DNA of 64,000 bases from Seohaeicola saemankumensis (GTDB lineage: Bacteria > Pseudomonadota > Alphaproteobacteria > Rhodobacterales > Rhodobacteraceae). Every line of letters begins with the position of its first letter. Position 1 is the stretch's first letter. Under the pieces are notes generated by a model. That model searched no databases. It was not told the DNA's origin and saw nothing but the letters and a program-made list of their open reading frames with translations. Positions 26,570-35,943 of the stretch are shown here, one piece after another. The translations under genes were made by a program, and so were the position numbers. The stretch spans positions 1 through 64,000 of the forward strand of contig NZ_JAINWI010000017.1 in the NCBI RefSeq assembly GCF_021021435.1. The letters run 5' to 3'.

Positions 26570-27583
26570 TCAGACCGTTCCATCTGCCTCATAGGCTTCG
26601 ATAATCGCCGCGACAAGCGGATGGCGCACCACATCCTTGGAGGTGAAATAGTTGAAGCTGATCTTGTCGATGGATTTCAGCAGCCTTTCCGCATCCGCGA
26701 GCCCCGACGACACGCCGCGCGGCAGGTCGATCTGGGTGCGGTCGCCCGTAATAACCATGCGCGATCCTTCACCCAGACGGGTCAGAAACATCTTCATCTG
26801 CATCGACGTGGCGTTCTGCGCCTCGTCCAGCACGACATAGGCATTGCTGAGCGTGCGTCCGCGCATGAAAGCCAGTGGCGCGATCTCGATCCGCTTCTCC
26901 TCGATCAGTTTGGCGGTCTGTTTGCCGGGCAGAAAATCGTTCAGCGCATCGTAAAGCGGCTGCATATAGGGATCGACCTTGTCCTTCATATCGCCGGGCA
27001 GGTAGCCCAGTTTCTCGCCCGCCTCGACAGCGGGGCGTGACAGAACGATCCGGTCGACCTGTCCGGTGATGAACATGGACACGCCCACAGCGACCGCCAG
27101 ATAGGTCTTGCCCGTGCCGGCAGGACCGATGCCAAAGCAAAGTTCGTTCTGAAACAGGTTTTGTACATAGGTTTTCTGGGCTTCAGTTCTGGGTTCAACC
27201 AGCTTGCGGCGGGTTTTGATCTCGACCCTGCCCGAGCGGAACATTTCGAGCTGGTCACCCGACTGGTCAGCCGATGGCTGATCGGAATTACCCATACGGA
27301 TCTGCCGGTCGATATCGCCCTGCTCAAGCGCGCGTCCTGATTCGAGCCGTTCGTAAAGCGCCTCCAGCACATCTATCGCATTGGCTGTGGCCGTCGCCTC
27401 GCCGAAGACAGCCAACTGGTTGCCACGCCGCAGGATCTGCACCTCCAATTTTTTCTCCAACTCAGCCAGATTGCGGTCATATTCGCCACATAGATCTATC
27501 AGCAGACGGTTGTCGGGAAATTCTGCCAGTCGTTCAATCTGAGATGACGAGTCGAAGGGCGGGGGCAGGACATTTATGGCCAA
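26570..27583 (-). CDS. PhoH-like ATPase (YbeZ)
   Basis: 337 residues with Walker A GPAGTGKTYLAVA (near residue 150) and Walker B AYVVLDEAQNA (near 245). The N-terminal part is the KH-like RNA-binding region. YbeZ partners YbeY in RNA metabolism, in agreement with the adjacent ybeY. The start codon is TTG: AGGAG lies 6 nt upstream and no ATG or GTG fits the N-terminus. Confidence 0.92.
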   Translation of the reverse strand: MAINVLPPPFDSSSQIERLAEFPDNRLLIDLCGEYDRNLAELEKKLEVQILRRGNQLAVFGEATATANAIDVLEALYERLESGRALEQGDIDRQIRMGNSDQPSADQSGDQLEMFRSGRVEIKTRRKLVEPRTEAQKTYVQNLFQNELCFGIGPAGTGKTYLAVAVGVSMFITGQVDRIVLSRPAVEAGEKLGYLPGDMKDKVDPYMQPLYDALNDFLPGKQTAKLIEEKRIEIAPLAFMRGRTLSNAYVVLDEAQNATSMQMKMFLTRLGEGSRMVITGDRTQIDLPRGVSSGLADAERLLKSIDKISFNYFTSKDVVRHPLVAAIIEAYEADGTV

Positions 27584-27701
27584 GCAGGTCTCCTAGCTGA
27601 GGGCGGGCCTGCAGAGGGCGGACCCTGTCACCTGAGATAAGGGTGCCAAGTTGTGCGCCCCTGCGCAAGCGCCATGGTCTTTTTGCCGGCCGATCGGCAA
27701 T

Positions 27702-27732
27702 AAAAAATGCCGCAGGCAAAAACCTGCGGCAT
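27702..27732 (-). terminator. rho-independent terminator after the lipoprotein gene
   Basis: Minus strand ATGCCGCAGG, 6-nt loop, CCTGCGGCAT is a perfect 10-bp stem followed by TTTTTATT, 22 nt after the lipoprotein stop. A second small hairpin (TTGCCG/CGGCAA, 27684-27700) follows. Confidence 0.85.
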
Positions 27733-27754
27733 AATTTCGTGTTTTCGGGTCAGT

Positions 27755-28051
27755 TCAGAGGATGTCGCCGAAGCGGGAACCCGATTTGAACGGCCCGACT
27801 GCCGTACCCGGAGGGGCGACGTTGGAACATACAGGTGCACCATCGGGCTGAAGACGGGGTGACAGATACCCCTCGACACCATCGTCGATGATCCAGTGAT
27901 CGCACCCGTTGGGGTCGACCCAGACGCCGGCCACAAGCTGGCTGAGATGCTTGGCGTCAAAGCCGCGGTCCCGTGTCTTGTCGGGGCCTACTGTGCAGGC
28001 AGACAGGCTAACCGCCGCCCCCAGCAATACTGCACTTTTGAAAAACGTCAT
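27755..28051 (-). CDS. small lipoprotein sharing a motif with the adjacent OmpA protein
   Basis: 98 residues. A lipoprotein signal (LLGAAVSLSAC, lipobox Cys at residue 19) is followed by VWVDPNGCDHWIIDDGVEG and YLSPRLQPDGAPVC. The same arrangement occurs in the OmpA-family protein encoded 11 nt upstream. GAGGAG precedes the ATG. It is probably an outer-membrane or periplasm-facing lipoprotein made together with its neighbour. The motif is not one I can name. Confidence 0.8.
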   Translation of the reverse strand: MTFFKSAVLLGAAVSLSACTVGPDKTRDRGFDAKHLSQLVAGVWVDPNGCDHWIIDDGVEGYLSPRLQPDGAPVCSNVAPPGTAVGPFKSGSRFGDIL

Positions 28052-28062
28052 ATCCAGTCTCC

Positions 28063-28623
28063 TCAGCGCAGGCAGATGATTTCGACACGGCGGTTCTGCG
28101 CCATGCCCTCAGCGGTGGAATTCGTGGCACGCGGCATCCGCTCACCGAAACCGCGCATGTCGATCACATTGGCACCGATGGATTGCGCCACCTGTGCCAC
28201 GGCCCTTGCACGGCGCAGGCTGAGATTCATGTTATACTCGTCGGAGGCGCGGCTGTCGGTGTGCCCGTGGACCAGATAAGCCCGTGCATTTGCCTGCCGG
28301 AAGAACGATGTCAGGCTTTCACGGGCATGCGCGGAGATTTGCGCGCGGTCAGTCGCAAAAAACTGGTCTGTGGGCATCACGCCGCAAACCTCGCCCCGAT
28401 GGCACACAGGGTTGCCTTGACGGTTCAGGTGGGGCGACATGAAGCCTTCCGCGCCGTCGTCCATAACCCAGTGCTCGCATCCATCCGGGTCAATCCAGAT
28501 CGTGGGAACATAACGTTCGCCGCGAACGGTTTGCTGGGCCGAGGCTTCGCTGACCAGTCCAGTCACGACCAAAGCGGACACCGCCGCACTGGCCAATGCC
28601 GCACGCATAGCTTTGATGATCAT
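28063..28623 (-). CDS. OmpA family outer-membrane/peptidoglycan-binding protein
   Basis: About 186 residues: signal peptide (to AQQ near residue 31), a 35-residue motif region with WIDPDGCEHWVMDDGAEG and an SPxL...PVC ending, then a C-terminal OmpA-like domain (VHGHTDSRASDEYNMNLSLRRA and GFGERMPRATNSTAEGMAQNRRVEI regions) that binds peptidoglycan. The start at 28623 is chosen for the signal peptide, with GGAGG 12 nt upstream; ATG 28644 is possible. It forms an operon with the lipoprotein gene. Confidence 0.85.
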   Translation of the reverse strand: MIIKAMRAALASAAVSALVVTGLVSEASAQQTVRGERYVPTIWIDPDGCEHWVMDDGAEGFMSPHLNRQGNPVCHRGEVCGVMPTDQFFATDRAQISAHARESLTSFFRQANARAYLVHGHTDSRASDEYNMNLSLRRARAVAQVAQSIGANVIDMRGFGERMPRATNSTAEGMAQNRRVEIICLR

Positions 28624-28890
28624 CTTGACAGAAGCCTCCATCACAACTCGTTAACAAACTCACCCGCCAGGAGACCTGCAGGGCGCACACACCAATCCAA
28701 ATACTCTGACAAAAAATCACAGCGGTGGAAAGAGAAATCCACAACATATTGCGACCAACACGGCGACAATACATAGAAATCCCAGCGATTGCGCGCGGAG
28801 GGGCTACATACTCGTCACAAAAGGTCTTGTCGGTTGATTGCATACGGCTGCCCAAGCAACCAAAGCGGGTATTCCGACGGAAACTAGTTG

Positions 28891-30222
28891 CTACTTCAAA
28901 ACGCCCGACAACGAGTTTGTGCCGCTGCCAGTGATTCTGACGCGTGCAAGCTGTCCGATTGCTGCGTCAACCGACGCATCGGCATCCGCGACGTGAACTG
29001 CATGGAGATACTCGGATTTGCCAACCATCTGCCCCGGCAGACGCCCGCTCCGCTCGATCAGGACTGATACATCACGCCCCACCATCCGGTCCTGAACGCG
29101 CCGCTGCTGCTCGGCCAGAAGCGCCTGCAAACGGTAAAGCCGCTCTGTCTTGACGTCCTCAACCAGTTGCTCGCGCTCTGCGGCCGGGGTGCCCGGACGT
29201 GTCGAATATTTGAACGAATAGGCCTGCCCGTATTCAACCGCACGGATCAACGCCAGTGTCTGCTCGAAATCTTCTTCGGTCTCTTCGGGAAAGCCGACAA
29301 TGAAATCACCCGATATCAGGATATCGGGACGGGCCGCGCGGATACGCTCGATCAGGCGCAGGTAATCATCGGCCGTGTGGCTGCGGTTCATCCGCTTCAG
29401 GATGCGGTCACTCCCAGATTGCACTGGCAAATGCAGATAGGGCATCAGCTTGGCGCAGTGCCCATGTGCCTCGATCAGGTCATCGGACATGTCGTTGGGA
29501 TGGCTGGTCGTAAAGCGGATACGCTCAAGCCCGTCGATTTCATCAAGCGCCCAGATCAGCCGTGCCAACGACCAGTCGCCATCTGTCCCCGCGCCGTGAT
29601 AGGCATTCACATTCTGCCCCAGCAGCGTGATCTCGCGCACGCCGCGGTCGACCAGATTGCGCGCTTCCTCAAGGATACGCTCTACAGGGCGGCTGACCTC
29701 GGCACCGCGTGTATAGGGCACGACGCAGAAAGCACAGAACTTGTCGCAGCCCTCCTGCACTGTCAGGAATGCAGTCGGCCCGCGCGCTACCTTGGGGCGG
29801 TGGCGCAATGTCTCGAACTTGTCATCAGCGGGAAAATCTGTGTCCAGCGCCCGCACGCCCTTGCGTGTGCGGGCCTCAAGCTCGGGCAGACGGTGGTAGC
29901 TCTGCGGTCCTACCACCAGATCCACCATCGGCTGGCGGCGCATGATCTCGGCCCCCTCGGCCTGTGCCACGCAACCTGCAACGCCGATCTTCAGATCAGG
30001 CTTCGCCGCCTTGAACACTTTCAGACGTCCCAGATCGGAATAGACCTTTTCGACAGCCCTTTCCCGAATATGGCAGGTGTTGAACAGGATCATATCCGCG
30101 TCATCGGGTGTCTGCGTCTCGACATAGCCCGACCCGCCCAGCGCTTCGGCCATGCGTTCGCTGTCATAGACATTCATCTGGCAGCCATAGGTTTTGATAT
30201 AGAGTTTCTTGGGCGTGCTCAT
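28891..30222 (-). CDS. miaB: tRNA-2-methylthio-N6-dimethylallyladenosine synthase
   Basis: Radical SAM enzyme that methylthiolates i6A37 of tRNAs. 443 residues: N-terminal UPF0004 domain with [14 protein letters not shown] (first cluster Cys) and further cysteines in FNTCHIRE and GVAGCVAQ, then the radical SAM motif [17 protein letters not shown] (CxxxCxxC, near residue 155) and a C-terminal TRAM domain. It begins the miaB-phoH-ybeY-corC-lnt set, here interrupted by the OmpA/lipoprotein pair. AGGACAGG precedes the ATG. Confidence 0.97.
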   Translation of the reverse strand: MSTPKKLYIKTYGCQMNVYDSERMAEALGGSGYVETQTPDDADMILFNTCHIRERAVEKVYSDLGRLKVFKAAKPDLKIGVAGCVAQAEGAEIMRRQPMVDLVVGPQSYHRLPELEARTRKGVRALDTDFPADDKFETLRHRPKVARGPTAFLTVQEGCDKFCAFCVVPYTRGAEVSRPVERILEEARNLVDRGVREITLLGQNVNAYHGAGTDGDWSLARLIWALDEIDGLERIRFTTSHPNDMSDDLIEAHGHCAKLMPYLHLPVQSGSDRILKRMNRSHTADDYLRLIERIRAARPDILISGDFIVGFPEETEEDFEQTLALIRAVEYGQAYSFKYSTRPGTPAAEREQLVEDVKTERLYRLQALLAEQQRRVQDRMVGRDVSVLIERSGRLPGQMVGKSEYLHAVHVADADASVDAAIGQLARVRITGSGTNSLSGVLK

Positions 30223-30351
30223 GAACCTGTCCTGCCTGTCGGGGTCGGCCTCGTGCTATACCAGAACCGCTGTCTCTTGCAATGCGAACGGAATTCGCGG
30301 ACCTTGCACGCCAAAAAGCGGTCAGTTCATGTTAAGGGCGATGTCAGGACG

Positions 30352-31221
30352 ATGCGGTATACCAGTCTCAAGGATTTTCTGACGCGCAGCGGCAAGATTC
30401 TGGCCAATAGTCCCGTCGCCCTGATCTTCGTCGAGGACGAGATCGAGGTTGCATCGACCTTGCGTCATCATCTGGACGCGGGCTTTGCCACTGTGCTTGT
30501 CTTTATGCCCGCAACCTTTGATCTGCCTGACGATCTGTCCCCACTGCTGCACAGGATAGATACAGACACATTGGCGCCCGACATACTCACATCGACCGTC
30601 AACAGCCTGATCAAATCCGCGCCGGGGACATGGTTTTTCTACTGCTACAACGCAGAATACCTGTTCTACCCGTTCTGCGAAAGCCGCACAGTGGCCGAGA
30701 TGCTGGCCTTTCATACAGAAGAGCGGCGCGACGCGATGCTGTGCTATGTCATCGACCTCTATGCCGGTGATCTTGACCTCCATCCGAATGCGGTCAGCAT
30801 CGAGGATGCCCATCTGGACAAATCCGGCTATTACGCGCTGGCCCGGCCGGACCCTGCCAATTATAATCACCCGCGCGAGCGGCAGCTTGATTTCTTCGGT
30901 GGCCTGCGCTGGCGCTATGAGGAACATGTCCCTGCCCCACGCCGCAAGATCGACAGGATCGCCCTGTTCCGTGCCAAGGCGGGGCTGGAACTGCGCGAAG
31001 ATCACACCTTCAACGACGAAGAATACAATACCTTCGCCTGCCCTTGGCACCACAATATCACAGCGGCAGTATGTTCGTTCCGGACGGCCAAGGCGCTCAA
31101 GTCAAATCCGGGATCGACATTCGATATCCATAACTTCCGTTGGCACAATGCCACCCCGTTCGAGTGGCATTCGCGCCAGTTGCTGGACCTCGGACTGATG
31201 GAGCCGGGTCAATGGTTCTGA
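30352..31221 (+). CDS. conserved hypothetical protein, possibly glycosyltransferase-like
   Basis: 289 residues, mixed alpha/beta and cytosolic by appearance: ALIFVEDEIEVASTLRHHLDAGF near the start, WFFYCYNAEYLFYPFCESRTV near residue 100, and HNITAAVCSFRTAKA towards the end. The NAEYLFYP segment sits where GT2-type proteins have their acidic DxDEF motif, which is the only hint of a glycosyltransferase. The frame is open through antisense miaB, but the ATG at 30352 has AGGA upstream and similarity in composition starts there. Divergent from miaB. Confidence 0.65.
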   Translation: MRYTSLKDFLTRSGKILANSPVALIFVEDEIEVASTLRHHLDAGFATVLVFMPATFDLPDDLSPLLHRIDTDTLAPDILTSTVNSLIKSAPGTWFFYCYNAEYLFYPFCESRTVAEMLAFHTEERRDAMLCYVIDLYAGDLDLHPNAVSIEDAHLDKSGYYALARPDPANYNHPRERQLDFFGGLRWRYEEHVPAPRRKIDRIALFRAKAGLELREDHTFNDEEYNTFACPWHHNITAAVCSFRTAKALKSNPGSTFDIHNFRWHNATPFEWHSRQLLDLGLMEPGQWF

Positions 31222-31249
31222 GGAACCGTATCCAGTTAAGATAGCAGCC

Positions 31250-32512
31250 TTATTCTGCCGCGCGGTCCATCGGCCCCAGAATGGCAGGCTGTGCATTGAG
31301 AACGTCGATAGAGAAACCTGACAAGCGTTTGTATTTCTCGGCATGGGCGGCCAGATCGGCGCGCGGGATCACATCGTCGATCTTGTCGAAGACTCCAGCG
31401 CAGCGGTCCTCGACCATCTGCATCACCGCATCAGGCCCCGCACCGCGATTGGCGCGCAGGATGCCTTCGGCGCGCGGGCGCATTTCGGCCTCGTAGGTTT
31501 CGAGCGCTGCTGGCGTCACGCCATGATCGCGCAGTGCCGCGCCCAGTTTGCGCGCGTCGATGATCGCCTGGCTCGCGCCGTTCGAGCCGACGGGATAGGT
31601 CGCATGCGCCGCGTCCCCCGTGAGGGTCACGCGCCCGTCTGTCCAGCGCGCCATCGGCTCGCGGTCTACCATCGGGTATTCGTAAACGGGCCCCGCGACA
31701 TTGCGGATCATCTCGGGGCAGTTGACCCAGCCGAAGTCCCAATCCTCGAAAGCGGGCAGGAATTCAGCGGGATCGGCAGGTTTGTTCCAGTCGCCCTTGG
31801 CCATTGTCCGGCCCGGATCGACCCGTAACTCGGCGATCCAGTTCATATCGGCCAGACCCGTTTCAGGGTCGGTGGCCGAGATCGGATAGGCCACGAAACG
31901 TTGCGTGTCATGCCCCGAAAGGATCATCGCGGCCCCGCCAAGGAATGGTGCCGCGCGGCTGACGCCGCGCCACATGATCGCGCCGTTCCAGATCGGCTCG
32001 CCTTCGTCCGGCAGCATCTGCGCGCGGATGGCCGAGCGGATACCATCGGCAGCGATCACCAGATCACCCTCCGCCGTGGTTCCATCGCTCAGGATCAGGC
32101 GAACCGATTGCGGCCTTGTCTCGTAGCGCAGGACGCCCGCTCCAGTCACAACGCAATCGGCACCGGCCCGAAGGCGCAATTCGTCCAGCAGCATCATCTG
32201 CAACTGGCCGCGATGGATCGAATATTGCGGCCATGTATACCCAGCAAACTGGCCCCGTGGCTCAGCCCAGATTTCCAGACCTGTTTTTGTATAGAAACCG
32301 TATTGCCGTGTCCGCACGCCAATCGCGTCCAGTCGCGGCTGCAGACCCAGATCGTAGAGTTCGCGCACCGCATTGGGCTGGATGTTGATGCCTACCCCAA
32401 GGGGACGCATCTCGCCGACACGCTCGTATATGCGAAAGGGAATGCCCAACTGGTGCAACGTCAGGCCCATGGCCAGACCCGCAATTCCCGCGCCCGCGAT
32501 CAGAACCGTCAT
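31250..32512 (-). CDS. FAD-dependent aromatic-type monooxygenase (PhzS-like)
   Basis: 420 residues with the three FAD motifs of group A flavin monooxygenases: GAGIAGLAMG (residues 7-16), AADGIRSAIR with the DG motif near 155, and GDAAHATYPVGSNGASQ near 300. It hydroxylates an aromatic ring or decarboxylates with NAD(P)H; substrate unknown. Overall look is closest to the PhzS-type flavin-dependent oxidoreductases. The ATG at 32512, with GGGG upstream, begins at the first beta strand; the frame is open further upstream. Located 80 nt after fabI. Confidence 0.8.
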   Translation of the reverse strand: MTVLIAGAGIAGLAMGLTLHQLGIPFRIYERVGEMRPLGVGINIQPNAVRELYDLGLQPRLDAIGVRTRQYGFYTKTGLEIWAEPRGQFAGYTWPQYSIHRGQLQMMLLDELRLRAGADCVVTGAGVLRYETRPQSVRLILSDGTTAEGDLVIAADGIRSAIRAQMLPDEGEPIWNGAIMWRGVSRAAPFLGGAAMILSGHDTQRFVAYPISATDPETGLADMNWIAELRVDPGRTMAKGDWNKPADPAEFLPAFEDWDFGWVNCPEMIRNVAGPVYEYPMVDREPMARWTDGRVTLTGDAAHATYPVGSNGASQAIIDARKLGAALRDHGVTPAALETYEAEMRPRAEGILRANRGAGPDAVMQMVEDRCAGVFDKIDDVIPRADLAAHAEKYKRLSGFSIDVLNAQPAILGPMDRAAE

Positions 32513-32592
32513 CCCCTTGCCCCCGATACCAGATTCTACTTGCCTCAAGTATCCCCCCGCGGAGCGTCCTTGCCCCGCAGCGCGCGGCACCT

Positions 32593-33384
32593 TCAGATAT
32601 TGTCAGGCTGCGGCATGCCCAGCACATGATATCCGCCATCAACGCGGATGATCTCGCCTGTCGTGCACGCACCTGCATCCGAGGCCAGATAGACCGCCGT
32701 GCCGCCGACCGCTTCCAGCGTAGCGTTAGATCGCAGGGGCGCATTCATGTCGGTGTGTTTATAGGTCTTGCGCGCCCCGCCGATGGCGGCTCCTGCCAGC
32801 GTCTTCATCGGGCCGGGGCTGATCGCGTTGACGCGGATACTTTCGGGGCCAAGGTCATTGGCAAGGTAGCGCACAGCGGCCTCCAGTGCCGCCTTGGCTA
32901 CGCCCATAACGTTGTAGAAGGGCGTCACGCGGTTCGATCCCTGATAGGTCAGCGTCAGGATCGTACCACCGTTCTCGACCATCAACGGATGGGCGCGGCG
33001 GGCGACCTCGATCAGCGAATAGCAGGAGATATCCAGCGAATTGCGGAAATTGGCGCGGCTGGTGTTCAAAAAGCGCCCTGTCAGTTCGTTTTTGTCGGAA
33101 AAGGCGATGGCATGGACCACGAAGTCGATTGTGGGCCAGCGCGCGGACAAAGCCTCGAACGCTGCATCAAGGCTGGCGTCATCGGTCACATCCACATCCA
33201 CCATGAAGTCCGAGCCTACGCTTTCCGCCAGCGGTTTCAGCCGCGAGCCGAAGGCGTCGCCCTGATAGGTGAAGGCCAACTCGGCCCCCGCCTCGGCCAT
33301 CGCTTTGGCGATTCCCCATGCGATCGAGCGTTCGTTGGCGACCCCCATGATAAGGCCGCGTTTGCCCTCCATCTGTCCTGTCAT
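32593..33384 (-). CDS. fabI: enoyl-[acyl-carrier-protein] reductase (NADH)
   Basis: Last step of each fatty-acid elongation cycle. 263 residues, atypical short-chain dehydrogenase with GVANERSIAWGIAKA (NADH site) and the catalytic Tyr-Lys in FYNVMGVAKAALE (near residues 160-167), then AISPGPMKTLA. Third gene of fabA-fabB-fabI, 6 nt after fabB. Confidence 0.96.
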   Translation of the reverse strand: MTGQMEGKRGLIMGVANERSIAWGIAKAMAEAGAELAFTYQGDAFGSRLKPLAESVGSDFMVDVDVTDDASLDAAFEALSARWPTIDFVVHAIAFSDKNELTGRFLNTSRANFRNSLDISCYSLIEVARRAHPLMVENGGTILTLTYQGSNRVTPFYNVMGVAKAALEAAVRYLANDLGPESIRVNAISPGPMKTLAGAAIGGARKTYKHTDMNAPLRSNATLEAVGGTAVYLASDAGACTTGEIIRVDGGYHVLGMPQPDNI

Positions 33385-33390
33385 GTCAGA

Positions 33391-34620
33391 TCACCCGTGA
33401 TATTTCGACAAAAGCATCGAGCCGTTGGTGCCGCCAAAACCGAAGCTGTTGGTCATCACCGTATCAAGCCCCGCATTGTCGATGCGTGCTGTGGCGATCT
33501 CGCCTGCGTCGATCACAGGATCAAGCGTTTTTACGTTGATCGAGGGCGCGATGAAGTCATGCTCCAGCATCAGCAGGCAATAGATCGCCTCCTGCGCGCC
33601 GGTGGCCCCCTGGCTGTGGCCGGTCATGGATTTGGTCGAGGAAATCAGCGGCATGGTGCCGCGACCGAAGACGCGGCGGACAGCCTCGACCTCGCCTACG
33701 TCGCCAACGGGTGTCGATGTGCCATGCGCGTTGATATAGCCAACTTTGCGGTCTTTGTTCAGCCCGGCCAAGGTAAGACGCATCGCGCGCTCGCCGCCCT
33801 CGCCGGAGGGGGCAACCATGTCGTGTCCGTCCGATGTCGCGGCATAGCCGGTCACTTCGGCATAGATTTTCGCGCCGCGTGCCAGTGCGTGATCAAGGTC
33901 TTCCAGCACGACAATGCCGCCGCCACCTGCGATGACAAAGCCATCGCGATCCGCATCGAAGGCGCGCGAGGCTAGTTCCGGCGTGTCGTTATATTTGCTG
34001 CTCATCGCGCCCATCGCGTCGAACAGGCAGGACAGAGTCCAGTCCAGTTCCTCGCCGCCGCCGGCGAACATCACATCCTGCTTGCCCATCATGATCTGCT
34101 CTGCCGCGTTCCCGATACAATGCAGAGAGGTCGAGCAGGCCGAGGTGATGGAATAGTTGATGCCCTTGATCTTATAGGCTGTGCTGAGATTGGCCGAAAT
34201 CGTCGACGACATGCATTTTGGCACGGCGAAAGGCCCGATCCGCTTGGGGCTGCCATTAGACAGCACGGTCTGATGCGCCACCAGCATCGAGGATGTCGAT
34301 GGGCCGCCGGAGCCTGCAACAAGTCCTGTGCGCTCGTTCGAGATATCCGTCTCGGTCAGGCCCGCATCGGCGATAGCCTGTCCCATCGCGATATGGGCAT
34401 AGGCAGCGCCAGGCCCCATGAAGCGCAGAGTGCGCTTGTCCACGTGTTCGGCCACATCAAGGCGCACATCGCCCGCGATCTGACTGCGGAACCCGTGCTC
34501 CTTCATCGCTTCGTTGGCGCGGATACCGGAGCGGCCCGCCTTGAGCGCCTCGAGAACTTCCGAGGCATTGTTGCCGATGCTGGACACGATCCCCAGACCT
34601 GTGACGACGACGCGGCGCAT
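33391..34620 (-). CDS. fabB: beta-ketoacyl-ACP synthase I
   Basis: Elongates the cis-3-enoyl intermediates from FabA, giving unsaturated fatty acids. 409 residues with nucleophile Cys in [16 protein letters not shown] (near residue 162), the first His in [12 protein letters not shown] (near 300) and the second in [14 protein letters not shown] (near 335), ending with [13 protein letters not shown]. It lies 33 nt after fabA. Confidence 0.97.
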   Translation of the reverse strand: MRRVVVTGLGIVSSIGNNASEVLEALKAGRSGIRANEAMKEHGFRSQIAGDVRLDVAEHVDKRTLRFMGPGAAYAHIAMGQAIADAGLTETDISNERTGLVAGSGGPSTSSMLVAHQTVLSNGSPKRIGPFAVPKCMSSTISANLSTAYKIKGINYSITSACSTSLHCIGNAAEQIMMGKQDVMFAGGGEELDWTLSCLFDAMGAMSSKYNDTPELASRAFDADRDGFVIAGGGGIVVLEDLDHALARGAKIYAEVTGYAATSDGHDMVAPSGEGGERAMRLTLAGLNKDRKVGYINAHGTSTPVGDVGEVEAVRRVFGRGTMPLISSTKSMTGHSQGATGAQEAIYCLLMLEHDFIAPSINVKTLDPVIDAGEIATARIDNAGLDTVMTNSFGFGGTNGSMLLSKYHG

Positions 34621-34653
34621 AGACGCCCTCCTTCTTATTGATAAGCAGTAAGA

Positions 34654-35163
34654 TCAGCTTTCGCTCAGCGCGACTTTCATGTCCTTGACCTGATAAATCA
34701 CCTCGCCATCCGCCTCGACGATCCCATCGGCGACACCCATAGTCAGGCGGCGGGTCTGGATCGCTTTGGTGAAATCCACTTTGTAGGTCAGCAGCTTGCG
34801 CTCGGGGCGCACCATGCCCGTCAGCTTGACCTCGCCCACGCCCAGCGCATAGCCGCGTCCCTGCCAGCCGCGCCAACCAAGGTTGAAGCCTGTCAACTGC
34901 CACAATCCGTCCAGACCCAGACAGCCGGGCATGATCGGGTTGCCTGGGAAATGGCAAGCAAAGAACCAAAGGTCGGGGGTGATGTCGAATTCTGCCACCA
35001 CATGGCCCTTGCCATGCAGCCCGCCATCACCGGAAATATCGGTGATGCGATCCATCATCAGCATCGGCGGCTCGGGAAGCTGGGCATTGCCCGGACCGAA
35101 AAGCTCGCCGCGCGCGCATTTCAGCAGATCTTCCTTGTCGAAACGGTTCGGAAACTGGGCCAT
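34654..35163 (-). CDS. fabA: 3-hydroxydecanoyl-ACP dehydratase/isomerase
   Basis: Introduces the cis double bond at C10. 169 residues with [11 protein letters not shown], the catalytic His in [20 protein letters not shown] (near residue 70) and the Asp in the following LGLDGLWQL helix. FabA and FabB together indicate anaerobic-type unsaturated fatty acid synthesis. First gene of the fabABI operon, divergent from irr; AAGGA precedes the ATG. Confidence 0.97.
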   Translation of the reverse strand: MAQFPNRFDKEDLLKCARGELFGPGNAQLPEPPMLMMDRITDISGDGGLHGKGHVVAEFDITPDLWFFACHFPGNPIMPGCLGLDGLWQLTGFNLGWRGWQGRGYALGVGEVKLTGMVRPERKLLTYKVDFTKAIQTRRLTMGVADGIVEADGEVIYQVKDMKVALSES

Positions 35164-35351
35164 GCAGGTGTGGTCCTTTTCTGTCTTCGAAGGTGCTTTT
35201 TCAGTTTGACCCCTCTAGCACCCGCCCGCAAGCCCTTGCAAGCCTGCCCGTCAGGCAGATTGGCCTCGGTAAAAGCATATGGCACTGTCGATGCGGCAAG
35301 TCAGGCTTGCCCGCACATTAACGGCGCATCCTGGCTTTGCCCTGTTTGCAA

Positions 35352-35381
35352 TTGAAATTTCCCCCATGCGGGCTTTATATT
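35352..35381 (+). promoter_or_regulatory. candidate sigma-70 promoter of irr
   Basis: TTGAAA (35352-35357) and TATATT (35376-35381) with an 18-nt spacer lie about 40 nt before the irr start, in the fabA-irr intergenic region. No iron-control-element palindrome was recognised around it. Confidence 0.5.
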
Positions 35382-35418
35382 ACATTCGAGACATCGATAT
35401 GACGTGAAGATGACCAGG

Positions 35419-35862
35419 ATGGACAGCGCAAAGATGGATAATATCCAGACAGAACGGGCCCAGAAACGTGGAAATGCATGGCTGGCAACTGCCGGTCTGC
35501 GACCCACGCGTCAAAGGGTTGCGCTGGCGGCATTGCTGGTTGGTGACGGCGAACATCGGCATGTCACCGCAGAAAGCCTGTTCGCGGCCGTGCAGGATCA
35601 TGGCGAGCAGGTCTCGCTCGCCACTGTTTACAATACGCTGCGCGCCTTTTGCGATGCGGGATTGATGCACGAGATCACGGTGGACGGAACCAAAAGCTAT
35701 TTCGACACAAACACACATGACCACCCCCATTTCTTCTGGGAAGACAGCGGCACCCTGACCGATGCTCCGAGCGAGGAGTTGGAGATCACGCGCATCCCGA
35801 ATGCACCGGACGGGGCTGAAATCGCCTCGGTCGATGTGGTGATCCGGTTGCGCCGGAAATAG
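35419..35862 (+). CDS. irr: iron response regulator Irr (Fur family)
   Basis: About 147 residues with the Fur-family winged helix (LRPTRQRVALAALLV, HVTAESLF, SLATVYNTLRAFCDAG) and histidine motif HDHPHF. Irr is the haem-responsive global iron regulator of alphaproteobacteria; the fabA-irr neighbourhood supports Irr over Fur or Zur. The Bradyrhizobium GCPWHD-type haem regulatory motif is absent, as in other Rhodobacterales. The start is uncertain: GTG 35404 and ATG 35410, 35419 and 35434 are all in frame with weak ribosome binding sites. Confidence 0.9.
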   Translation: MDSAKMDNIQTERAQKRGNAWLATAGLRPTRQRVALAALLVGDGEHRHVTAESLFAAVQDHGEQVSLATVYNTLRAFCDAGLMHEITVDGTKSYFDTNTHDHPHFFWEDSGTLTDAPSEELEITRIPNAPDGAEIASVDVVIRLRRK

Positions 35863-35888
35863 GCCTTTGCCTGTGTAGAAATCCCCTT

Positions 35889-35916
35889 CGCCCCGCCCCT
35901 GTGTGGGGCGTTTTTG
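35889..35916 (+). terminator. rho-independent terminator after irr
   Basis: CGCCCC (35889-35894) and GGGGCG (35905-35910) form a stem followed directly by TTTTTG, 27 nt after the irr stop. Confidence 0.8.
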
Positions 35917-35943
35917 TATCTCGCCCCGACGAAAGCCCGCATT

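Noticed and set aside
29167-30351. Long plus-strand extension of the frame at 30352-31221
   Set aside because: Antisense to miaB, whose radical SAM motifs are clear; the real start with AGGA is at 30352.
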